Source: an uncultured Oscillospiraceae bacterium (GTDB taxonomy: Bacteria; Bacillota_A; Clostridia; Oscillospirales; Oscillospiraceae). From it: a DNA stretch of 29,786 nucleotides. A program made the position numbers and the translations under genes. The stretch is taken from assembly GCA_947631215.1 (NCBI GenBank), contig CANRKN010000016.1, positions 1-29,786 of the forward strand, given 5' to 3'. Of the stretch, positions 7,976 through 14,405 are shown one piece after another; the stretch's first letter is position 1; every line of letters starts with the position of its first letter. The notes under the pieces were generated by a model. The model was not told the DNA's origin and searched no databases. It was given only the letters and a program-made list of their open reading frames with translations.

Positions 7976-9376
7976 ATGATCAGAGAGAATCAGAAGATAC
8001 TCAATCAGCTGCATGTGTTCAGCGACGGCGCGGTGCTGTTTTTATCCTTCCCCGCGGCGTTCTGGATACGGTTTTATGTGTTCACAGGCGAGATAAGCGT
8101 GCCCCTGGCCAATTATCTCGTCCTGGGCGCCGTCTATACGGCCGCGCAGCTTTTCACCTACGGGGCCTTTGGCCTGTACCAGAGCTTCCGCCGGGTACGG
8201 CTGCGGGTGGAGCTTGCGCGCCTGTGGGAGGCCACGCTGCTGGACACGGTGGCGCTGCAGAGTCTGCTTTTCATGAGCTGGGGCATGCACTACTCCCGGG
8301 GTCTGCTGCTCATTGCCTTTGCTTTAAGCGTGGGTGCATTGAGCGCCAAGCGCATCGTTCTGCGGCTGGCCCTGCGCCGGTACCGTGAGACGGGCCACAA
8401 CCTGAAGCATGTGCTGGTCCTGGGCGCCGGGTCCCTGGCCCGGAAGTATCTGGGCGAGATATCCTCCGACAGGGCCCTTGGCTATGACACCATCGGATAT
8501 GTGTCCGAAAGCGGCGGGCTGGAAAAGCTGCGCTGGCTGGGTGACTTTGAAAAGCTGCCGGAGCTGCTGGAGAAGACCCGGCCGGACGAGGTGGTGGCGG
8601 CGCTGGAGCCGGAGGACGTGTCCAGGACCCCGGATATCATCGCCGCCTGCGAGGACGCGGGGGTGCGCCTTTCCATCATCCCCTTCTTCGCCGGCTATAC
8701 CCGCTCCACCCCTCAGATGGATGACCTGAACGGTATCCCCCTCATGAACATCCGCCACATCCCCCTGGACAGCTGGACCAACGCCTTCTTGAAGCGGTCC
8801 ATGGATATCGCGGGTTCGGCGGCGGCGCTCATCGTGCTCAGCCCTGTGATGGCCCTCTGCGCCGTGGGCGTGAAGCTGTCCTCCCCCGGTCCCGTCATCT
8901 TTCGTCAGCAGCGTGTGGGCCGGGGCAAAAAGCTGTTCTGGATGTACAAATTCCGCTCAATGCGGGTGAACGACGAGGCTTCCACCGCTTGGAGCGAGTC
9001 AAAGGACAGCCGCCGCACCCCCTTCGGGGCCTTCATGCGCAAGTGCTCCCTGGACGAGCTGCCCCAGCTGTGGAACGTGCTGAAGGGGGACATGAGCCTG
9101 GTGGGTCCCCGGCCCGAGCTCCCCTATTTCGTAAAGCAGTTCCGATCGGAGGTGCCCATGTACATGGTCAAGCACCAGGTCCGCCCGGGCATGACCGGCT
9201 GGGCCCAGGTCCACGACCTGCGGGGGGACACCTCCATCCGGCAGCGGATCGAGCACGATATCTATTACATCGAGCACTGGAGCCTCTGGTTCGACATACA
9301 GATATTGCTGATGACGGTGTTCGGCGGGAAGTTCATCAACAAGGAAGACGTCACAAGGGAGAAGGTGGGACAGTGA
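7976..9376 (+). CDS. polyprenyl-phosphate hexose-1-phosphate transferase (WbaP/EpsL-type initiating enzyme)
   Basis: This enzyme starts glycan assembly by moving a sugar-1-phosphate from a nucleotide sugar to undecaprenyl phosphate at the inner membrane face. The 466 residues follow the large-PHPT layout: four N-terminal membrane helices (about 10-120), a Rossmann-like domain ([14 protein letters not shown] near 145-160), then a hydrophobic re-entrant segment and the catalytic bacterial sugar transferase domain (from about 265). The latter shows [20 protein letters not shown], the presumed Asp333-Glu334 catalytic pair, [20 protein letters not shown] and [11 protein letters not shown]. It begins 10 bases after the ligase stop with GGGGGAG upstream. 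Its last codon overlaps the next start (GTGA), so the two genes are translationally coupled. The sugar specificity is unknown. Confidence 0.93.
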   Translation: MIRENQKILNQLHVFSDGAVLFLSFPAAFWIRFYVFTGEISVPLANYLVLGAVYTAAQLFTYGAFGLYQSFRRVRLRVELARLWEATLLDTVALQSLLFMSWGMHYSRGLLLIAFALSVGALSAKRIVLRLALRRYRETGHNLKHVLVLGAGSLARKYLGEISSDRALGYDTIGYVSESGGLEKLRWLGDFEKLPELLEKTRPDEVVAALEPEDVSRTPDIIAACEDAGVRLSIIPFFAGYTRSTPQMDDLNGIPLMNIRHIPLDSWTNAFLKRSMDIAGSAAALIVLSPVMALCAVGVKLSSPGPVIFRQQRVGRGKKLFWMYKFRSMRVNDEASTAWSESKDSRRTPFGAFMRKCSLDELPQLWNVLKGDMSLVGPRPELPYFVKQFRSEVPMYMVKHQVRPGMTGWAQVHDLRGDTSIRQRIEHDIYYIEHWSLWFDIQILLMTVFGGKFINKEDVTREKVGQ

Positions 9377-10491
9377 AGAAGGCTCGCAGCGCGCTCTTCA
9401 CAGCCTCCGCCTTTTCCCATATCCGCCGGTTCCACCTGCCCTACCTACGCTGGTTCCGGAACAGGGGCTGGCAGGTGGACGTGGCCTGCGGCGGCACGCT
9501 GGAGGATATCCCCGAGGCGGACAGGGTCATAGCCCTGCCCCTGGAAAAGCGGATGGCCGCCCCCGGCAATTTTCGGGCCGCCGCCCTCCTGCGCCGGGAG
9601 ATAAAGGAACACCGCTACGACCTCATCTCCACTCATACCTCCCTGGCCGCCTTCTTCACGCGCCTGGCCGTGACGGGCATGAAGGACCGTCCAAAGCTTG
9701 CGAACACCGTACACGGGTACCTCTTCGACGATAAAAGCCCCGCCGCGAAGCGGGCGGTGCTGCTGGGGGCGGAAAGGCTCACCGCGAGGCAGACCGACCT
9801 GGTGCTCACCATGAATCAATGGGACTATGATTTGGCCCGGTCAAAGCGTCTGGGCGCCCGGGTGGCTCGCATTCCCGGCATGGGAGTGGATTTCTCCCCG
9901 CTGGATAATGCTGCCCCCAACGCCGGCCGGGAAAAGCGGGCAGCCTGGAATATCGCCCCGGACGCCTTTCTCATGATCTACCCGGCGGAATTCTCCCCCC
10001 GGAAGAGCCAGGAGGTGCTGATACGGGCCATGGCGGACCTGCCGGAGCGGGCGGTGCTGGCCCTGCCCGGCAGCGGGGCGCTTTTGGATGACTGCAAGAC
10101 CCTGGCCGCCAAACTGGGGCTGGAAAAGCGGGTGCTGTTCCCCGGCGAGGCGGGGGATGTGGCGGCCTGGTACGCCGCGGCGGACGCCGCCGTACCCGCC
10201 AGCCGCAGCGAGGGCCTGCCCTTCAACGTGATGGAGGCCATGCACATGGCTCTGCCCATCGTGGCCAGCGCCGTGAAGGGCCACACGGACCTCATAGAGG
10301 ACGGCCGCACCGGCCTTCTCTATCCCTACGGGGATAAAGCGGCCTTTTCCACCGCCGTGAGAAGACTCATGGAGGACAAGGCTCTGTGCTCCGCCCTGGG
10401 CCGGGCCGCCAAAGAGGCCGCCGCCCCCTACGCCCTGGACTGGGTGATGCCCCAGGTCACCGCCCAGCTGGAAACGCTGATGGAGGGATAA
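9373..10491 (+). CDS. glycosyltransferase family 4 (GT-B fold)
   Basis: This cytoplasmic glycosyltransferase of 372 residues probably adds the second or a later sugar to the lipid-linked primer made by the upstream gene. The N-terminal half begins with the family-typical FTASAFSHIRRFHLPYLRWF pattern. The C-terminal half has the nucleotide-sugar site with the EX7E motif (Glu280 and Glu288 in EGLPFNVMEAM), followed by VKGHTDLIEDGRTGLLYPYG. The start is GTG at 9373, overlapping the preceding stop by four bases; the frame stays open far upstream, but there it only shadows the sugar transferase gene. It is the last gene of the polysaccharide operon. No flippase, chain-length regulator or nucleotide-sugar synthesis gene is present, so the pathway must be completed elsewhere. 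Confidence 0.9.
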   Translation: MKKARSALFTASAFSHIRRFHLPYLRWFRNRGWQVDVACGGTLEDIPEADRVIALPLEKRMAAPGNFRAAALLRREIKEHRYDLISTHTSLAAFFTRLAVTGMKDRPKLANTVHGYLFDDKSPAAKRAVLLGAERLTARQTDLVLTMNQWDYDLARSKRLGARVARIPGMGVDFSPLDNAAPNAGREKRAAWNIAPDAFLMIYPAEFSPRKSQEVLIRAMADLPERAVLALPGSGALLDDCKTLAAKLGLEKRVLFPGEAGDVAAWYAAADAAVPASRSEGLPFNVMEAMHMALPIVASAVKGHTDLIEDGRTGLLYPYGDKAAFSTAVRRLMEDKALCSALGRAAKEAAAPYALDWVMPQVTAQLETLMEG

Positions 10492-10498
10492 GCGGGGC

Positions 10499-10527
10499 TT
10501 GCGCGCCGCCTCCCGCCGTGATATTAT
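10499..10527 (+). promoter_or_regulatory. candidate promoter of the VanX-like dipeptidase gene
   Basis: TTGCGC (10499-10504), a 17-base spacer and TATTAT (10522-10527), 36 bases upstream of the chosen start. The -10 matches five of six positions and the -35 only three or four. Read-through from the glycan operon is also possible, because no terminator separates the genes. Confidence 0.45.
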
Positions 10528-10563
10528 CAACAGGTCAAACCCAATGGAAAGGATGATGTGACT

Positions 10564-11289
10564 ATGTGCAAAAAACTGATCGCTCTTTTGATGGCGCTTG
10601 CTGTGCTGCTGACCCTCGCGGGGACAGCCCTCGCGGCGGAGGGGCAGAGTACCTCCCCCGACGACGCCAGCGGGTTCGTGTCCCTGGCTGAGGCGGCGCC
10701 GGACGTGATCCTGGAGATACGCTACTACTCCACCTATAACTTCGTGGGCGAGCGGGTGGACGGCTACGAGGAGCCCTGCGCCCTCATGACAAAGGAGGCC
10801 GCCGAGGCGCTCAACGCCGCCGCCGCGGAGGCGGAGGAGCAGGGCTACCGCCTGAAGGTATACGACGCCTACCGGCCCCAGATGGCCGTGGACCACTTCG
10901 TCCGCTGGGCGGAGGACGTGGACGACACCGCCATGAAGCCCTACTTCTACCCGGAGCTGGACAAGTCCGTGCTCTTTGACCAGGGCTATATCGACGCCAA
11001 GTCCGGCCACAGCCGGGGCAGCACCATCGACCTGACCCTCTTCGACATGGACACCGGCAAGGAAGTGGACATGGGCGGCACCTTCGATTACTTCGGGGAA
11101 CTGTCCCACCCGGACTATGTGGGGGACCTGACCGAGGAGCAGATCGAAAACCGCAACACCCTGCGGGACATCATGGTGGACAACGGCTTCAAGCCCCTGG
11201 ACACCGAGTGGTGGCACTTCACCCTGGTGGATGAGCCCTACCCGGACACCTACTTCACCTTCCCCGTCACCGAGGACTCTCTCGGCTGA
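10564..11289 (+). CDS. secreted VanX-like D-Ala-D-Ala dipeptidase (peptidase family M15D)
   Basis: This zinc metallopeptidase is predicted to hydrolyse D-Ala-D-Ala or a related cell-wall dipeptide. The VanX active-site pattern is complete: zinc ligands His149 and Asp156 in SGHSRGSTID, His218 with catalytic Glu215 in EWWHF, and the transition-state arginine in YDAYRP (Arg104). The H-to-D spacing of seven matches VanX. Unlike the cytoplasmic VanX of glycopeptide resistance, this protein begins with a signal peptide (residues 1-25, ending ALA), so it should act outside the membrane, in wall turnover or scavenging. No vanH, vanA or vanRS is nearby. ATG at 10564 is preferred; GTG two codons earlier (10558) lies nearer to the GGAAAGGA site and is possible. 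The mature protein would be about 216 residues. Confidence 0.88.
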   Translation: MCKKLIALLMALAVLLTLAGTALAAEGQSTSPDDASGFVSLAEAAPDVILEIRYYSTYNFVGERVDGYEEPCALMTKEAAEALNAAAAEAEEQGYRLKVYDAYRPQMAVDHFVRWAEDVDDTAMKPYFYPELDKSVLFDQGYIDAKSGHSRGSTIDLTLFDMDTGKEVDMGGTFDYFGELSHPDYVGDLTEEQIENRNTLRDIMVDNGFKPLDTEWWHFTLVDEPYPDTYFTFPVTEDSLG

Positions 11290-11303
11290 CTGAAAAAGAG
11301 CAT

Positions 11304-11343
11304 AAAAAAACGCACATCTTCAAACGAAGATGTGCGTTTTTTT
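11304..11343. terminator. bidirectional intrinsic terminator
   Basis: Seven A (11304-11310), an eleven-base-pair stem (CGCACATCTTC with GAAGATGTGCG), an AAAC loop and seven T (11337-11343). It works in both directions. It ends the VanX-like gene on the plus strand and the whole minus-strand NHLM/surface-protein locus, whose last stop codon is at 11349. Confidence 0.95.
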
Positions 11344-11348
11344 GTGTC

Positions 11349-14330
11349 TCAGCCGCCGATCCACCGATCCGCCGCAGGATCGTAGTCGCCCAGCTTCTCA
11401 GACCATGTGCACTTGCCCTCGGAGCCGGACTTCGTGCTGAACCAGCACTCGCCGTACTCACCGCCGACCCACTGCCAGCCGGTGAGCATCCTGCCGGTCT
11501 CGCCGTTGTCATCGGTAGGCTGCAGGAAGTACCAACCATGGCCGCCGTGCAGATCGTCCAGGTACTGCATGCCCGTCAGCATCCTTCCGTCGGGGCCCAC
11601 ATAGTACCAGCTGCCATCCCAGCGGGAAGCGCCGTCGACCTTGCCGACCCAGTAGTTTGCAACCGGCTCGTTGTTCTTGTAAAAGTACCAATCGCCGGTG
11701 TCGTTGTCATAGCTCCAGCCTGTGCCGGACTCGGGCGGCTCAGGGATGCCGCCGCCCGCCGGGGCCTTCACGGTGAAGGATATCTTCTCCGCCGTCGGGT
11801 CCAGGTTCAGCTTAACATAGAAGTCGCCCTCCTCCACGCTCAGGATGCCCTCTCCGGGGATGATATAGTCCGCCTCGTGCAGCGAGTCGGAATGGCTCTG
11901 AACGTACAAATAAGTGTCCACGATCATCTGCACGGGATGGGTCTCGGGCTCAAAGGCCACATCCTGCCGGGGGGTATAGCCTGTCAGATACAGGTCCCAG
12001 CCGCCGGGATTGTCCACGGTCACCTCCACCCAGTGGGCCGACGGGGTATAGGGCACTGTCCTGAGGCCCACATCGCCGTTTTTCAGCGGATAGAGGTACC
12101 ACCAGTCATATATCTCGCTGCCGGGCTCGCCGTAGGACGCATCCGTCCACACCATGTCATAGGCCGGGTCGTAGTCGAACGACACGTCGCTCCGGGAAAG
12201 GAGCCACCCGCCTTCCGGGGGGATGACGTCGCCGGGGGTGAGGATGGGGCCCCTGTCGCTGTCGTAGGGGTCCGCCGCCAGCAGCACGTCCGGGTCATCA
12301 ACGGAGAGGACAGCCGAGGTTATCTTATCCACCCGGACTGTTATGCTGCCCGCGCCGTTTTCCACCGCCGCGTCCGCGTTGATATGGTAGTGGAGGGAGA
12401 ACTCCCCGTCCACCTCGTTGAGCGCGCCCCAGGCCACCACCGCGTTGTCGTCCTCCGACACCACGGTATAGCCTATCTGGACGTACAGGTCCACAAAGTG
12501 CTCGTCCACGCTGGTCCATATGTGCTCAGGCTTATCGAGCAGCGCGTCCGTCTCGCCGGTATAGTTGATCATGACGGCGCCCATGGAAAACTCCAGCACG
12601 CCGTCCTGGCTGTGGAGGGTGTACTTGCCGCCGCCCAGGTCCTCCGCCGTGCCTGTGGTCATCACGGGCTTCACGCCCTCCGCCTCGCTCAGGTCCAGTG
12701 TGAGGCCGTCGGCGTCCTCCAGCACGAAGAACGTCCACGCATCCTCCGCCTGGTCGCCGGAGTTGGAGACGTCCGCGCAGTCAATAAGCTCCCAGTTGAA
12801 GTCGCTGTATGTATGGGCGGTGACCTTCGTCCACATGGGCAGATCCGTGTTGGGGACCACGGTCACGGTGACCTCCGTCAGGGCGGGGTCGGTCACATCG
12901 AACAAATACCAACGATATACGGGCGTGTCCGGCGCAGAACTCTCGTCATACTCGTAGCCATCCCAGACCTCCACGCCCTCGCCGGAGAACCGCGCCTCGT
13001 ATTCCGCCGGCAGCAGGATGCACCCCTCGCTGCCGTAGATCAAGCCCCCGTTCGTATTGGGAAGCACATATTTATTGTCCACATCCAGCGGGTCGGAGGG
13101 CAGAAGCACGTCCTCCCCCTCCACCTTCAGCACGGGCGTGGCCATCACGACGGCCTTCAAAAGGCCGTTCTCGTCCCCCCGCGCCTCATAGCGCACACTG
13201 CCGGACCCGTCCTGGTTCTTGTAATGGTTCTCGGCGTCCTGGCACGCCAGCAGGATAAAGCTGTACCGGCCGTCGGCGTCGTCTCCGGTGAAGCTGAGGG
13301 AATGCGTGCAGTATTTTTCAAACGCCCCTTCCGGAGAGAAGCTGGGCCACTCCAGCACCTTGCCGGTCCAGTCCCCGGTGCCCGAGGCAGAGACACTGCC
13401 GGTCTGGGCCGTGAGCTGCCAGGCCGCGCCGGGGGCGTCGGTGATCTCCACCGTGACCCACCGGGCAAGCTGGTCCACCTTCACCACCTCGATGGCGAGA
13501 TCGGCCCCCCACAGGGTCTCGTCCCCCGTTACGTTCCACTTCTGGTATATGTCGCCGCCCCGCTCCCGATAGACCCAGGCGGCGGTATACGCGGCGTGCT
13601 CCATTTTAAGCCTGTAGCCGTTTTTCAGCCGCACCAGACCGGTGCCGAAGGGGATGTAGCTGCCCTCGTCCAGGCTCCCCTTCTCCACGATCAGGCCCTC
13701 CACGGCGCCGGAAAAGCGCACCTGGGGCGCGTCCAGGGTAATGGTGACGGCCGTGCAGCCGGTCACGTCGATGGCGCCGTCCAGCACGCCCACGGTGCCG
13801 TCGCCCTCCGCCAGGATGCCGTAAATGGCGCCCTCGGGGACGGCATAGCTCAGCTTCTCCCCGGCCACGCTCACCGTGCCGGTCCAGTCCCCGGCGCCGG
13901 CGTCATAGGTCACATTGTCCGCGCCCAGAAGGGTCAGTTCCAGGCCCGTGGGGTTCACCACCGTCACGGCCAGCTCCCGGACTTCGCCCGTGGGCGCTTC
14001 CGTGGTTTCGGGCTCTTCCGTAGTCTCCGGCTCTTCCGTAGCCTCGGGCTCATCGGTAGCCTCCGGCTCATCCGTGGCTTCCGGCTCATCGGTAGCCTCC
14101 GGCTCATCCGTAGTCTCCGGCTCATCGGTAGCCTCCGGCTCGTCTGTAGCCTCGGGCTCATCCGTAGCCTCGGGCTCTTCCGTTGCCTCGGGCTCCGCCG
14201 TTTCCACAGGGGCCGCTGTTGCTTCGGGCTCCGCCGTGTTCTCCGGCTCGTCCGCGGCAAAGGCGCCGGCGCCCAGCACAGAGAACACCATCACCATAGC
14301 CAGCAGTATGGCCAGCAGCCGTTTTTTCAT
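11349..14330 (-). CDS. large secreted surface protein with aromatic wall-binding repeats
   Basis: This 993-residue exported protein has no recognised enzyme domain. Residues 1-25 form a signal peptide (ending AFA). Residues 46-111 are eleven six-residue repeats of the EPEATD type, a flexible acidic spacer. Residues about 117-865 are beta-rich and contain at least three related modules of about 215 residues, each ending in a strand with an aromatic-x-x-V signature (ARWVTVEI, PMWTKVTA, AHWVEVTV) and sharing DVLLxxDP and GDIYQ/GSEIYDW elements. Residues 869-993 are rich in W and Y with WYF, SWYYVGPDGRMLTG, WYFLQ and RMLTGWQWV, like the choline/glucan-type cell-wall-binding repeats. It is a close paralogue of the next upstream gene, differing mainly in how it would be held on the wall. 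SD GAGGAGG precedes the ATG. The function is unknown; adhesion or matrix roles are guesses. Confidence 0.85.
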   Translation of the reverse strand: MKKRLLAILLAMVMVFSVLGAGAFAADEPENTAEPEATAAPVETAEPEATEEPEATDEPEATDEPEATDEPETTDEPEATDEPEATDEPEATDEPEATEEPETTEEPETTEAPTGEVRELAVTVVNPTGLELTLLGADNVTYDAGAGDWTGTVSVAGEKLSYAVPEGAIYGILAEGDGTVGVLDGAIDVTGCTAVTITLDAPQVRFSGAVEGLIVEKGSLDEGSYIPFGTGLVRLKNGYRLKMEHAAYTAAWVYRERGGDIYQKWNVTGDETLWGADLAIEVVKVDQLARWVTVEITDAPGAAWQLTAQTGSVSASGTGDWTGKVLEWPSFSPEGAFEKYCTHSLSFTGDDADGRYSFILLACQDAENHYKNQDGSGSVRYEARGDENGLLKAVVMATPVLKVEGEDVLLPSDPLDVDNKYVLPNTNGGLIYGSEGCILLPAEYEARFSGEGVEVWDGYEYDESSAPDTPVYRWYLFDVTDPALTEVTVTVVPNTDLPMWTKVTAHTYSDFNWELIDCADVSNSGDQAEDAWTFFVLEDADGLTLDLSEAEGVKPVMTTGTAEDLGGGKYTLHSQDGVLEFSMGAVMINYTGETDALLDKPEHIWTSVDEHFVDLYVQIGYTVVSEDDNAVVAWGALNEVDGEFSLHYHINADAAVENGAGSITVRVDKITSAVLSVDDPDVLLAADPYDSDRGPILTPGDVIPPEGGWLLSRSDVSFDYDPAYDMVWTDASYGEPGSEIYDWWYLYPLKNGDVGLRTVPYTPSAHWVEVTVDNPGGWDLYLTGYTPRQDVAFEPETHPVQMIVDTYLYVQSHSDSLHEADYIIPGEGILSVEEGDFYVKLNLDPTAEKISFTVKAPAGGGIPEPPESGTGWSYDNDTGDWYFYKNNEPVANYWVGKVDGASRWDGSWYYVGPDGRMLTGMQYLDDLHGGHGWYFLQPTDDNGETGRMLTGWQWVGGEYGECWFSTKSGSEGKCTWSEKLGDYDPAADRWIGG
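13998..14195 (-). repeat. eleven 18-bp tandem repeats (EPEATD units)
   Basis: Eleven in-frame 18-base units encode E-P-E-[A/T]-T-[D/E], residues 46-111 of the surface protein. Units are near-identical in DNA (variants of GCCTCCGGCTCATCCGTA on the plus strand), so copy number can change by slippage or recombination without a frameshift. Confidence 0.9.
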
Positions 14331-14362
14331 TTTTACTCCTCCTCTTTGAAAAATCTGCGCAG

Positions 14363-14392
14363 CCGCAGCCGGTGTATATACACCGGCTGCGG
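14363..14392. repeat. perfect 30-bp palindrome between the two surface-protein genes
   Basis: CCGCAGCCGGTGTAT is followed immediately by its exact reverse complement. In RNA of the minus strand it folds to a 13-pair hairpin with a UAUA loop. A run of five U follows nine bases later (14349-14353), beyond a second small palindrome (CTGCGCAG). It lies in the 75-base gap between the paralogues, so it may act as a partial terminator or an mRNA-stabilising hairpin that sets their ratio. Confidence 0.75.
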
Positions 14393-14405
14393 TCCATCGT
14401 ATTAT

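Noticed and set aside
10564..11289. A glycopeptide-resistance (van) cluster
   Set aside because: Only the VanX-like enzyme is present; there is no ligase, dehydrogenase or two-component system, and the enzyme carries a signal peptide.
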